Part shown: positions 8,651 through 17,744 of the stretch, one piece after another | How positions within the stretch are numbered: position 1 is the stretch's first letter | Layout of the letters: each line of letters starts with the position of its first letter | DNA from: Cellvibrionales bacterium UBA1969 | GTDB taxonomy: Bacteria > Pseudomonadota > Gammaproteobacteria > Pseudomonadales > UBA7434 | DNA: 64,000 nt | Direction: 5' to 3' | Assembly (NCBI GenBank): GCA_002339085.1 | Contig: DDDX01000082.1 | Coordinates: forward strand, 10,148-74,147 | Program-made: the position numbers and the translations under genes | Notes under the pieces: model-generated | Databases searched by the model: none | What the model saw: the letters and a program-made list of their open reading frames with translations, nothing else | Told to the model about the DNA's origin: nothing

Positions 8651-9349
8651 TTAAGACTCTGTTTCTTCAAGTAGAGTCGGTATATCAATATATACGGCCG
8701 AACTCTCTGTGTCGATCGCTGATAAGAAGGGTATTTCAGCCACAAGTGGCGCTACTATTTTTTCCTTCAAAGTTGCAATATTTTCATGGTTATAGGGCAT
8801 ATCCGATGAAAGATGATTTGCCACCCATCCAGCCAGTTTCAGGCCACTTGCTTCAATAGATGCAACTGTTAACAGTGCATGATTAAGACATCCTAACTTT
8901 AGACCAACCACGAGAATTATCTCACACCCCAATGGTTCGGCTAAATCAGCAACCGTCTTTTGATCATTGAGAGGCACCAACCAACCACCAGCGCCCTCTA
9001 CAACTACAATATCAGCTGGGGAGTCAATGATTGATCTGCAACGCTCAACACACTCAGAAAAACCAATTTTTCGCCCCTCATTCGCCGCTGCTATGTGAGG
9101 TGCTATGGGTTGTTCAAAGAGATACGGGTTGACGTCTTTATAACTGTCTTTTTGACTAGCGGCGACTTGTAGCATCAGTGCATCTTCATTAAAAAATCCA
9201 TCCTTCAAATGGATCCCTCCTGCCGCAACAGGTTTAAGTGCCGCAGTCAAAAATCCTGCATCCGTGCATGCACTCAATAATCCTGTTGCAAAAACTGTTT
9301 TGCCCGCATCTGTATCGGTCCCCGTAATAAACCACCGCTTTTTTGTCAC
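8651..9349 (-). CDS. bioD: Dethiobiotin synthetase
   Basis: A 232-aa P-loop enzyme. The ATP site is GTDTDAGKT (residues 10-18), followed by KPVAAG for the diaminopelargonate carboxylation site and VEGAGGWLVPL for the switch region. It closes the ureido ring using CO2 and ATP, the step before biotin synthase. It is the last bio gene in a minus-strand operon bioB-bioF-bioHC-bioD. The C terminus reads into a short gap before the DUF3094-like gene. Confidence 0.95.
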   Translation of the reverse strand: MTKKRWFITGTDTDAGKTVFATGLLSACTDAGFLTAALKPVAAGGIHLKDGFFNEDALMLQVAASQKDSYKDVNPYLFEQPIAPHIAAANEGRKIGFSECVERCRSIIDSPADIVVVEGAGGWLVPLNDQKTVADLAEPLGCEIILVVGLKLGCLNHALLTVASIEASGLKLAGWVANHLSSDMPYNHENIATLKEKIVAPLVAEIPFLSAIDTESSAVYIDIPTLLEETES

Positions 9350-9380
9350 TGTGATAATTTCCTTAATATACTAAAAATTT

Positions 9381-11024
9381 CTATGGTCGCTTAGTAAGTT
9401 CCAAGTATACAACTCGATAAGTTAGTGGGTATTGATTTTTATTCGTCTTAAAACTTTGATAGGCTTCAGAAAATCTTTTATATTTATTTTTACCCAGAAA
9501 ACCCTGCGCGCGCTGGGAATTCATATTATGCGCGCCAATTTTTTTAACGCTTTCAAGTAAGTCTCTTAAATCATCAAAATATTGAACCTGGTCAACCTCA
9601 TGACAATTATCTAAGGCCAATCCAGCTAGCTCACAACTCTGCTGTAATTTTGATAAACTCTCAAATCGGTTCACATGAACACCACGATCTACCATAGACC
9701 AAGCATACTTTAGCTCAAATAAAGTACCTTGAATTAACGTGCTAAAAAAAGCCTTACCTCCAATAACCAGAGTTCTAGCGCATTCATTAAAAAACTCATC
9801 GACATCATCGCACCACTGTACCGATAAGTTTGAAAAAATCAGGTCAACGCTAGATTTTTGAATTGGCAAATTTTCAATATCGCCTTGGACTTGTAAAGCT
9901 TTTATAGGTAATTTTTTTTCTGGTGATTCTGCGGCTTGAAACCTTTTTGAGTAAGCAAGCATAGCGCCAGAAAGATCAAGCTCAAAAATTTGAGCGGCAG
10001 GATAATTATCACGCAGTGAGCCAGAGTGAAAACCAGTGCCTGAGCCCAAATCAACTAACCGATCAATTTCCTTATCGGGTAATAGCTCTAGCAGTTTTAA
10101 TCCCGTTTCATGCTGAAATTTAGCCAGCTCATCATAGCCTTCGGCAGCGCTGGAAAAGGAATCAGCAATCAATTCCTTACTAATTATCTGATTTTGTAGG
10201 GCCCGCAAGAGAAACTGGCTCGTATCTAATTGCCATTTCTCTGACTCCGATATAAACGGTAGGTGGGCTGAGTCAAAAAAAATTTGATATTCATGGTGCT
10301 TATGATTTTCAGCTATTGATCTACAGGAAGAGGCAGGCACAAGGCTGTCATATTGGCCAAACTGATGCATCACGGGTATCGATAAAATTTGCCAGCAATC
10401 ATATAAATCAAAATTTTCGAGCACAGATAAACCAAGTTCAAGTCCGTCTATTGAAAATTCAACTCCGTCTATAAGCGATCTTATGCAACGGCAGTCATGC
10501 TTTGCAGTTTCAATGCCCTGGGCCTGCATGACTTGAAAACGAGTTATTTGATTCTGTAAAGATGCTGACGATAATGCATCGCTGAATGCGGAAAAATCCA
10601 ATCTTTCCATGCCAGATGGCGATTTAGGATTGGCGAGAAATGATTGATTTGTTGCGATCGTAACGAGCGCTGTTACTCTCTCTGTTAACCTTTGTGCCAA
10701 AAGCGATCCAACGATCCCACCCAGTGACCAACCGATAATCGAAAAATTTTTAACCGGAATGCATGCCTCTAGTTCGCTAACAAATTCATCGATAGAATTA
10801 AAACTAAGCTCTACATGCTCTCCATGGCCAGGGAGGTCAACAGTTAAAAGATTAAATGATAAGGCAAGCTTTTCAGTCGAGTTAGCCCATATTCCACTGC
10901 TTGACCCCCACCCATGGATCAAGAGAATGGAGGGAAGCTCCTCATCATAACTATTAAGATAGTTAATCTTTAATTCACTTTGGCCATCAGAATTTAAAAT
11001 CTTTTTATTCATCATGGCTGACAA
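9381..11024 (-). CDS. bioHC: Fused BioH-BioC: pimeloyl-ACP methyl esterase and malonyl-ACP methyltransferase
   Basis: One 547-aa frame carries two enzymes. Residues 1-275 are an alpha/beta hydrolase (BioH) with HGWG, nucleophile Ser100 in GWSLGG, Asp226 in QYDSLVP and His254 in SAHLPF. Residues from about 283 to the end are a class I methyltransferase (BioC) with SFSSAAEGYDELA and the SAM motif DLGSGTG (325-331). BioC methylates malonyl-ACP to start pimelate synthesis and BioH removes the methyl at the end, so one polypeptide holds the opening and closing steps. The start region overlaps the bioF end by 13 bp; ATGs at residues 4 and 5 are alternatives. The same fusion is known from Saccharophagus and Teredinibacter. 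Confidence 0.93.
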   Translation of the reverse strand: MSAMMNKKILNSDGQSELKINYLNSYDEELPSILLIHGWGSSSGIWANSTEKLALSFNLLTVDLPGHGEHVELSFNSIDEFVSELEACIPVKNFSIIGWSLGGIVGSLLAQRLTERVTALVTIATNQSFLANPKSPSGMERLDFSAFSDALSSASLQNQITRFQVMQAQGIETAKHDCRCIRSLIDGVEFSIDGLELGLSVLENFDLYDCWQILSIPVMHQFGQYDSLVPASSCRSIAENHKHHEYQIFFDSAHLPFISESEKWQLDTSQFLLRALQNQIISKELIADSFSSAAEGYDELAKFQHETGLKLLELLPDKEIDRLVDLGSGTGFHSGSLRDNYPAAQIFELDLSGAMLAYSKRFQAAESPEKKLPIKALQVQGDIENLPIQKSSVDLIFSNLSVQWCDDVDEFFNECARTLVIGGKAFFSTLIQGTLFELKYAWSMVDRGVHVNRFESLSKLQQSCELAGLALDNCHEVDQVQYFDDLRDLLESVKKIGAHNMNSQRAQGFLGKNKYKRFSEAYQSFKTNKNQYPLTYRVVYLELTKRP

Positions 11025-12178
11025 TCTTCAAGTACCTGAATTAATTGATCCAGCTGTGAAAAAGTGTGAGCTGCCGATAAGGTAATGCGCAACCGCGCAG
11101 ACTCTGCTGGAACTGTCGGCGGGCGGATAGCCGAGATCATCATGCCCTCTTCCATTAACCTCTCACTTAGGGCTAATGCACGTGAATTATCACCAACAAC
11201 TAACGCCTGTATCGCCGATGAAGACGGTAGGAATTGAAAATTCAAGTTAGCAGTCTTTTCTTTGAAATAATCAATTAATGTTTTTAGATGAGCTCTTCTC
11301 TGAGGTTCATCTTTATTAACTTTCAAAGATTGAAGAATTGCTTCTGCACATGCTGGCGGTAAAGCCGTCGTATAGATATAGCTTCGAGAGAGCTGTATAA
11401 GGCTCTCGATCAAGGCATTACTCCCGGCAACAAACGCGCCTGCTACTCCAATTGCCTTACCTAACGTACCCATTAGTATGGGTAAATCATCTTGATCTAG
11501 ATCGAAATGCTCACTGATTCCTGCACCATTCTCACCAAGCCATCCAAACCCATGCGCATCATCAACCATCAATGCGGCATCGTATTTTTTACAGATCGAT
11601 GATAGGTCCTTAAGGGGCGACATATCACCATCCATACTAAAGACACCATCTACAGCCAATATTTTTCGAGGGCACTCGGTAGTCTTTTCAAGTTGTACTT
11701 CAAGATGTTCCAAATCATTATGTCTAAAGCGAAGAAAGTTTGCGCTACTTAGCCGAGCGCCATCTATCAGAGAGGCATGGTTAAGCTTGTCTTGGATAAC
11801 TGCATCACCCTTAGACAAAAGACCACTCAAAATACCAAGATTAGCCATATAGCCAGAGGAGAATACAAGCGCCCTGTCCCTGCCGGTGAATTCTGCTAGT
11901 GCCTTCTCGAGATTATGATGAGGCAGTTGATGGCCGACAACTAGATGAGAGGCGCCAGCGCCAGCCCCATAGTCCTTGATGGCAGTTTGGAACCTAGATA
12001 CTACGTCAGGGTGATTGGCTAAACCGAGATAATCATTGCTTGAAAAATTAATATAATCACGTCCCGCGATACTTATGACAGCTCCCTGGGGAGAATCAAC
12101 TGTATTTCGATATCTATATAGATTTTCTTCCTCTCGCTTTGCTAAGGGCGTAATTAAATTATCTATCCAATGAGTCAT
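11012..12178 (-). CDS. bioF: 8-amino-7-oxononanoate synthase
   Basis: A 388-aa alpha-oxoamine synthase. It shows INFSSNDYLGLA, GAGASHLVVGH, the cofactor-contacting VDDAHGFGWLG and PLP lysine Lys241 in MGTLGKAIGVAGAF. It condenses pimeloyl-ACP with alanine. It sits between bioB (35 bp upstream) and bioHC (13-bp overlap), so translation is probably coupled. No bioA for the next step is present in the window. Confidence 0.95.
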   Translation of the reverse strand: MTHWIDNLITPLAKREEENLYRYRNTVDSPQGAVISIAGRDYINFSSNDYLGLANHPDVVSRFQTAIKDYGAGAGASHLVVGHQLPHHNLEKALAEFTGRDRALVFSSGYMANLGILSGLLSKGDAVIQDKLNHASLIDGARLSSANFLRFRHNDLEHLEVQLEKTTECPRKILAVDGVFSMDGDMSPLKDLSSICKKYDAALMVDDAHGFGWLGENGAGISEHFDLDQDDLPILMGTLGKAIGVAGAFVAGSNALIESLIQLSRSYIYTTALPPACAEAILQSLKVNKDEPQRRAHLKTLIDYFKEKTANLNFQFLPSSSAIQALVVGDNSRALALSERLMEEGMMISAIRPPTVPAESARLRITLSAAHTFSQLDQLIQVLEDCQP

Positions 12179-12213
12179 TGGTTAACCTAGTAGGAATTAA
12201 AGAGGCTGGATAC

Positions 12214-13281
12214 CTAATTAGATGCGGCGTTGTAGTATAAATCAGATTTATCCTTGGCCGACTCTTCTGCTAGTTGCGTTGGATCAATCTGCTTACCCTC
12301 GGGCGATATACCTAAACGCTCAAATAAGTCGAGATCCTTATTAGCTTCGGGGTTTGGTGTGGTTAACAGTTTCTCACCATAGAATATTGAGTTGGCGCCT
12401 GCAAAATAAACGAGTGCGTGCATTTCCTCGTTCATCGTCTCTCGACCGGCAGATAGGCGGACGTAAGATTTTGGCATCATGATTCGAGCTACGGCAATAG
12501 TTCGGATAAAATCGAAGTTATCGAAATCTTCCTCATTAGCCATGGGCGTCCCTTCAACGCGTACCAATCTATTAATGGGTACACTCTGAGGGTGCTCTGG
12601 CATATTGGCCAACTCAATTAATAGACCTACCCGATCATTAATCGACTCGCCCATCCCGACGATGCCACCTGAGCAGACATTAATGCCGGCTTCTCTGACA
12701 TGATGAAGAGTATCTAAACGGTCCTGATATGTTCGGGTAGTAATGATATCGCCATAGTACTCCGGCGATGTGTCTAGGTTATGGTTATAGTAATCGAGCC
12801 CTGCATCTGATAACGCTGTGGCTTGATGAGGTTTTAGCATGCCCAGTGTCATACACGTCTCAAGGCCCATTGCCTTCACACCTTCAACCATCGCAAGAAC
12901 CTTAGTCATATCCCTGTCTTTAGGTGAACGCCATGCAGCGCCCATACAGAAACGAGTTGAACCAGCAGCCTTAGCGGCGCTAGCCTCTTTCAAAACTTTT
13001 TCGACTTCCATCAACTGTTCAACTTCAAGCCCAGTGTCATAACGTGTGCTCTGTGGGCAGTACTTACAGTCCTCTGGACACGCACCCGTTTTGATAGATA
13101 GCAAGGTGCTGACTTGTACTTCATTCGGATCAAAGTTTACGCGATGAATAGACTGCGCCTTGAAAAGTAAATCGTTGAATGGCAAAGCAAAGAGCTCGGC
13201 AACCTCCGAACGACGCCAGTCGTGCCTTAAAGCTGGAACTGAAGGCTGCGCAACGGCAAGAGAAGCGTTATTTTCGGACAT
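12214..13281 (-). CDS. bioB: Biotin synthase
   Basis: A 355-aa radical-SAM enzyme. The 4Fe-4S ligands are Cys68, Cys72 and Cys75 in [13 protein letters not shown]. Downstream the RFCMGAAWR strand and the [13 protein letters not shown] segment typical of BioB are intact. It inserts sulfur into dethiobiotin. It is the first gene of the bio operon; a candidate BirA operator lies 102 bp upstream. Confidence 0.97.
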   Translation of the reverse strand: MSENNASLAVAQPSVPALRHDWRRSEVAELFALPFNDLLFKAQSIHRVNFDPNEVQVSTLLSIKTGACPEDCKYCPQSTRYDTGLEVEQLMEVEKVLKEASAAKAAGSTRFCMGAAWRSPKDRDMTKVLAMVEGVKAMGLETCMTLGMLKPHQATALSDAGLDYYNHNLDTSPEYYGDIITTRTYQDRLDTLHHVREAGINVCSGGIVGMGESINDRVGLLIELANMPEHPQSVPINRLVRVEGTPMANEEDFDNFDFIRTIAVARIMMPKSYVRLSAGRETMNEEMHALVYFAGANSIFYGEKLLTTPNPEANKDLDLFERLGISPEGKQIDPTQLAEESAKDKSDLYYNAASN

Positions 13282-13383
13282 CGACGGTTTACCTTATCTA
13301 TTTAATGGTTGATTAACTCGGCTATTTTGGCTATTTACTGGCTGATAAGCGAATATGGGTCAATATTACGGCCCTAGGATATG

Positions 13384-13416
13384 CTGTCAACTGTATTTTA
13401 GATATTTAGTTTACAG
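13384..13416 (-). promoter_or_regulatory. Candidate BirA (biotin repressor) operator of the bio operon
   Basis: CTGTCAAC (13384-13391) and GTTTACAG (13409-13416) are inverted half-sites separated by 17 bases. The known BirA operator is TTGTAAACC-N15-GGTTTACAA, which has the same 17-base distance between the GTAAAC and GTTTAC cores; five of the eighteen consensus bases differ. It lies where the leftward bio promoter should be (TTGCAA at 13421-13426 could be its -35), so repression by overlap is plausible. Confidence 0.6.
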
Positions 13417-13526
13417 TGTATTGCAAAATTTTTCAAGCTATTGATTTTATTGGTATTAAAGCTCCATAAGTAACCATCGACGTATTATCCGGGTTAATTT
13501 AGAATGTCTTAAAAATTAGGCCTCAT

Positions 13527-14384
13527 ATGACTCTTAAAAATAATTTTCCAGGAATCCTACTGATGGTGTTAACCATTGGGCTGGCTTATTTTTCCTGGCT
13601 ATTATTAAAACCCGATAACGCTAGTGGCGACATTGAAAAGAAGTCTAACACTCAAACGGTCAATATAGCGGTTGCGGCAAACTACAAAAAAATATTATCT
13701 AATTCGATCAATAAGTATCAGTCAGATAATCAAATAACAAAAGACTTCACCATAAATATAATTAGTGGGTCTACTGGCGCTCTATTCACACAAATTAAAA
13801 ATGGAGCGCCCTTCGATCTATTTCTTGCAGCTGATATGGAGCGACCACAAACGCTAGTAAAAGCAAATTTAACCATTGAGGATAAGCCATTTATTTATAC
13901 TACCGGTACGCTGGCTATTGCCTATCAATCGACGGGTGGTAAAGAATTTAATTGTGGGGACAATAATCTTGATCAGAGCCAGCTTGATCAACTAATAGAT
14001 CATTTATTAAAAGAAGGTGAAGACAGTAAGACTATTGCTATCGCTAACCCAATTACCGCACCTTACGGGAAAGCCGCTGAAAAACTATTAGAAAAATTAA
14101 AGAGCATAGGAAAAGAAAATAGGGTTAAAATTATTCGAGGCAAGGATATCATTCACGCACAGCAAATATTATTGAGCGGACATGCTGATATGGCTTTTCT
14201 TGCTTCCCATATGGAGGAAGGGATAAATAAAGCTGGGTTTTCATATTGCTCGATCGATCGGTCATTGTACCCCCCGATTGAGCAGGGTATGGTATCTATA
14301 AAGCCTAAAGGAATGAATTATACACATCAATTAATCATAAATGAAATAATTGTCCACATTAAAAATATATCTGACAAAATCTAA
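13527..14384 (+). CDS. modA: Molybdate ABC transporter, periplasmic binding protein
   Basis: A 285-aa protein with one N-terminal hydrophobic segment (residues 8-28) acting as signal or anchor. A ModA-type fold follows: VNIAVAANYKKIL at the first strand, ISGSTGALFTQIKNGAPFDLFLAAD for the anion pocket (SSG replaced by GSTG), and IANPITAPYGKAAEKLLE. It captures molybdate or tungstate. The gene is followed by modB after 2 bp. There is no clear signal-peptidase II lipobox, so it may be membrane-anchored. Confidence 0.93.
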   Translation: MTLKNNFPGILLMVLTIGLAYFSWLLLKPDNASGDIEKKSNTQTVNIAVAANYKKILSNSINKYQSDNQITKDFTINIISGSTGALFTQIKNGAPFDLFLAADMERPQTLVKANLTIEDKPFIYTTGTLAIAYQSTGGKEFNCGDNNLDQSQLDQLIDHLLKEGEDSKTIAIANPITAPYGKAAEKLLEKLKSIGKENRVKIIRGKDIIHAQQILLSGHADMAFLASHMEEGINKAGFSYCSIDRSLYPPIEQGMVSIKPKGMNYTHQLIINEIIVHIKNISDKI

Positions 14385-14386
14385 AT

Positions 14387-15076
14387 ATGCTTTTTGAAAA
14401 TAATGACATCACGGCAATATTTCTTACGCTGCAATTAGCCAGTATTAGCACATTCATTCTATTGATAATTGGTTTGCCATTAGCTTGGTGGTTAGCTCGA
14501 ACCCATCATCGCGCAAAAATCCTTATTGAGACATTTATAGCAATGCCACTTATCCTACCGCCCACTGTTATTGGATTCTACCTTCTCCTCGCTTTTTCTC
14601 CTGATAATATACTCTCTCAGACTTGGGAAAACCTATTTAGCAGCTCGCTGGCATTCAGTTTTAGTGGTTTGGTTGTTGGGTCAGTCATCTACTCTCTTCC
14701 CTTTATTGTCCAGCCGATGCAAAGTGCCTACGAGCGGATACCTGATCTTACTCTAAAAACCGCCGCCTCTCTTGGAGCAAGTAAATTTGATCAATCCCTA
14801 AGTATTATTTTACCAATGACAAAGCGAGCAACAATTGCATCAGCTGCCTTAGCTTTCGCTCACACAATGGGAGAGTTTGGCATCGTGCTTATGATTGGAG
14901 GAAATATTCCTGGTGAGACGCAAGTGGTAAGTATTGCTTTATTTGAACATGTTGAATCGATGGCATATGAAGAAGCGCATAATTTAGCGCTTTTACTACT
15001 GGCATTCTCTTTTACTACCCTAGTTATGATAAATACGCTTAGCGGAAAGACTAAGCCAAGAGTACGACATGCTTAA
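14387..15076 (+). CDS. modB: Molybdate ABC transporter permease
   Basis: A 229-aa inner-membrane protein with about five hydrophobic helices. The coupling motif is GASKFDQSLSIILPMTKRATIAS, a typical EAA loop, and GEFGIVLMIGGNIPGETQ is characteristic of ModB. It forms the channel for ModA-delivered oxyanion. It overlaps modC by 8 bp. Confidence 0.94.
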   Translation: MLFENNDITAIFLTLQLASISTFILLIIGLPLAWWLARTHHRAKILIETFIAMPLILPPTVIGFYLLLAFSPDNILSQTWENLFSSSLAFSFSGLVVGSVIYSLPFIVQPMQSAYERIPDLTLKTAASLGASKFDQSLSIILPMTKRATIASAALAFAHTMGEFGIVLMIGGNIPGETQVVSIALFEHVESMAYEEAHNLALLLLAFSFTTLVMINTLSGKTKPRVRHA

Positions 15077-16184
15077 GTGTGATTTAAAAACGAGGCTCGG
15101 TGATTTTTTACTTCAACTAAAATTTTCATTACCTAGCGATGGCATCACTGTTATTTTTGGTCAATCTGGCAGCGGCAAAAGTAGCCTCTTAAACATGATT
15201 GCAGGGTTTGATCAGCCAACTGAGTATGGAAGCATTCACTTTAATGATCAAAACTGGTTGGCTCTATCACCTAGCGGCCAGATCGAAAAAACATCCATTC
15301 AACATCGAAAAATAGCCTACGTCACCCAAGCACCCTGCTTATTTGAACATTTATCTATTAAGCAAAGCCTTCAATATGCGATTGATCGACAACACCGAAA
15401 TACAGTCAATGACCAAGATAGCTATCCATCACTTACAGATATCAGCCAATATTTTAATATCAATTACCTATGGGAAAAGTTTCCTGAGCAATTATCTGGC
15501 GGGGAAAAACAAAGGGTGGCTATCGCAAGAGCAATTTTATCTGCGCCACAGTTGATTTTATTTGATGAACCCCTAAATGGCTTAGATGAAAATCACCGCG
15601 AGCAGATATTAGGTCATCTAGAGAAGCTTCAACAAAAAATTTCATTGCCAATTTTGTATGTCACACATAATATGGAAGAGCTTATGCGTCTTGCGGACCG
15701 CGTGCTTGTTTTAGAGCAAGGCTCGCTGTTGGCACTCAAAAAAATTAGTGACATCCTCTCTGACTTAACACTCCCCTTTAGTCAACATCAGCAAGCAGGT
15801 GTTGTCATATCTGCAAAGGTTCATTCTTACGATGAAATTAACCACCTAATCGAATTAGACCTGGGAGATAATCAATTTTTGTGGGTTACTAGCCCATCAA
15901 CCAATCATTTAGCGGATGAAGAAATTCGTCTACGTGTTTATGCAAAAGACATTAGTCTAACCCGGCAACCAGCCAAAGATTCCAGTATTTTAAACATCAT
16001 TCCTGTCAAAATTATTGGCATCTCTGAATCAGGAGCTGGCCAATCGATTATTAAATTGAGCTGTCGCCAGCAGAATTTTCTAGCAAGGCTAACAAATAAA
16101 TCCATCCAGAAGCTCTCGCTAAAGATTGGCGATGAAGTTTTTGCGCAAATCAAAGGGATTGCTATACTAGGCTCCAGAATCTAG
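15069..16184 (+). CDS. modC: Molybdate ABC transporter ATPase
   Basis: A 371-aa ATPase with Walker A GQSGSGKSS (31-39), signature LSGGEKQ (142-148), Walker B LILFDEP ending near 168 and switch His200. The C-terminal 80 residues form a TOBE/Mop domain (for example VKIIGISESGAGQSIIKL) that binds oxyanion and sets activity. It powers ModB. No ModE-type regulator is present nearby. Confidence 0.95.
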   Translation: MLKCDLKTRLGDFLLQLKFSLPSDGITVIFGQSGSGKSSLLNMIAGFDQPTEYGSIHFNDQNWLALSPSGQIEKTSIQHRKIAYVTQAPCLFEHLSIKQSLQYAIDRQHRNTVNDQDSYPSLTDISQYFNINYLWEKFPEQLSGGEKQRVAIARAILSAPQLILFDEPLNGLDENHREQILGHLEKLQQKISLPILYVTHNMEELMRLADRVLVLEQGSLLALKKISDILSDLTLPFSQHQQAGVVISAKVHSYDEINHLIELDLGDNQFLWVTSPSTNHLADEEIRLRVYAKDISLTRQPAKDSSILNIIPVKIIGISESGAGQSIIKLSCRQQNFLARLTNKSIQKLSLKIGDEVFAQIKGIAILGSRI

Positions 16185-16221
16185 TTTCCTACTTTATGAC
16201 AGCTTGGACTCAACTTTTTAA

Positions 16222-17592
16222 ATGAAAAAAATATACGGCCTAGCTCGATCCATCTTCATCACGACCCTGATAGTATTTACTATATTTTTTATCAGCATAT
16301 TCACGATTTATTATATTACCTTAGACGCCGAGCCGAAGCTCAGCAGCTTTGAGTCAATAACCTTAAGCGACATCAAACGAGTAAAAGTCATTGCCCAGCA
16401 AGTGACGGGCAATATGCAAAAGGAGTCAAGTGAGCAACAGATTACTCTCTCTGAACGCGATCTCAACCTAGCAATCGGTCATTTCGGGCCAAGCTTCGTT
16501 GAAATTCCCGACTCAGTCTATGCCAAGATTAATCTATCAAACACAAGACAAAGTCTGCAATTGACCTTACCACTGGACTACTTGCTTGCATTAGGAAAAA
16601 CTGAGCTAGAAGAACGATACAGCAACCTATTAACTTGGTTAAGCGACAGGACAAGCTATTTTCTCAAGAGCAATTGGATAAATATTGAGTGGGATATAAC
16701 GACCGACAACATGGCTGAAAAAGGGTATTGGTTAAGTCCCGGGCAGCTTAGTATCGGCAAACTGACTCTTAGCCAGACGCAAAGTGATAAAATCGCTAAG
16801 CATATTATGAGAAGCCTTTTGAATAATCCTAATAGTGAGCCAGTACGCGAAGCATGGGAAAATATTAAAAATATAAACCATGAAGACGATCAAGTTGTGG
16901 TTAGCTATATATTCCCCAGCAGCGGTACTTCGTCTTTACGTAGCTATCAGTCATTAATTCTTAATCCTCGAGAGCAGGCACAAGTCAATATCTATTCACA
17001 AAAAATTAATACTCTCCCTAAAAAAACCCCATTGATACGGTTATTAAGCGCGATGTTTACTCTCGCCGCTGAACGTACAACCGACTTAGGTGATCCTGTC
17101 GGTGAGAATCGTGCTTTACTATTATCATTAGCCAAGCTCTATGGCGTCGATGATTTAAATGCTATCTTACAAGGCAATAATCTGGGTCAATTCAATCGCA
17201 AACGACTCAATTACACTATTTATGGCCGCCGTGATTTAGCCCAACATTTAATTTTATCCGCAGGGATTTCATTGCTTGCGGATGAAGATTTAGCCAACCT
17301 TATTGGCCTTGATAAAGAGATTTCTGACTACCAAGCTGGTAAAACAATCAGTGCTTGGGACTTATTAGCAGACCAAGCCGGCATTCGTTTAGCAGATAAT
17401 GCTACCCGATCAGAGCAATCGGCAAGGCAGGTACAGCAGCTTCTGTCTGATGCCAACTCTGATAAAGACTTACTGCCTGATCTAGGCCCTGATTTCTCTT
17501 ATGCAAAAGATCAATTCGAAGTCGGCGACCTCGATGAACTGAATCAACTAACAAGTTTAATCCTTGATGAATTAGTCATTTTTAAAAAATAA
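16222..17592 (+). CDS. Conserved membrane-anchored protein of unknown function
   Basis: A 456-aa protein. Residues 8-32 form one strong transmembrane helix, so most of the protein should lie in the periplasm. The middle is mixed alpha/beta with no motif I recognise. The C-terminal third, from about residue 330, contains GRRDLAQHLILSAGISLLAD, then IGLDKEISDYQ and WDLLADQAGIRLAD. That block resembles a domain seen in unannotated gammaproteobacterial proteins ('...F-LSA-...GL-KE--D...DL-AD-AG...'). It is 37 bp after modC but probably unrelated to transport. Confidence 0.7.
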   Translation: MKKIYGLARSIFITTLIVFTIFFISIFTIYYITLDAEPKLSSFESITLSDIKRVKVIAQQVTGNMQKESSEQQITLSERDLNLAIGHFGPSFVEIPDSVYAKINLSNTRQSLQLTLPLDYLLALGKTELEERYSNLLTWLSDRTSYFLKSNWINIEWDITTDNMAEKGYWLSPGQLSIGKLTLSQTQSDKIAKHIMRSLLNNPNSEPVREAWENIKNINHEDDQVVVSYIFPSSGTSSLRSYQSLILNPREQAQVNIYSQKINTLPKKTPLIRLLSAMFTLAAERTTDLGDPVGENRALLLSLAKLYGVDDLNAILQGNNLGQFNRKRLNYTIYGRRDLAQHLILSAGISLLADEDLANLIGLDKEISDYQAGKTISAWDLLADQAGIRLADNATRSEQSARQVQQLLSDANSDKDLLPDLGPDFSYAKDQFEVGDLDELNQLTSLILDELVIFKK

Positions 17593-17699
17593 TCATAAAT
17601 TACTGATATATATCATAATAATAAAATGCTTTGTGCTGGCATTAGCCGTTAAGCAAACTATACTTGATTAATAAGCAACCTTTTTTACTATCATCGATG

Positions 17700-17727
17700 G
17701 CAGTGAGGTCCACCCTTCCCTCACTGC
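17700..17727 (+). other. Leader hairpin upstream of the GGDEF-EAL gene
   Basis: GCAGTGAGG (17700-17708) and CCTCACTGC (17719-17727) form a perfect 9-bp stem with a 10-base loop. It ends 17 bases before the ATG and just ahead of the AAAAGGA ribosome site at 17732-17738. It could be an attenuator or a stabiliser of the mRNA start. Only a short TTT follows. Confidence 0.5.
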
Positions 17728-17744
17728 TTTGAAAAGGACCCGTT

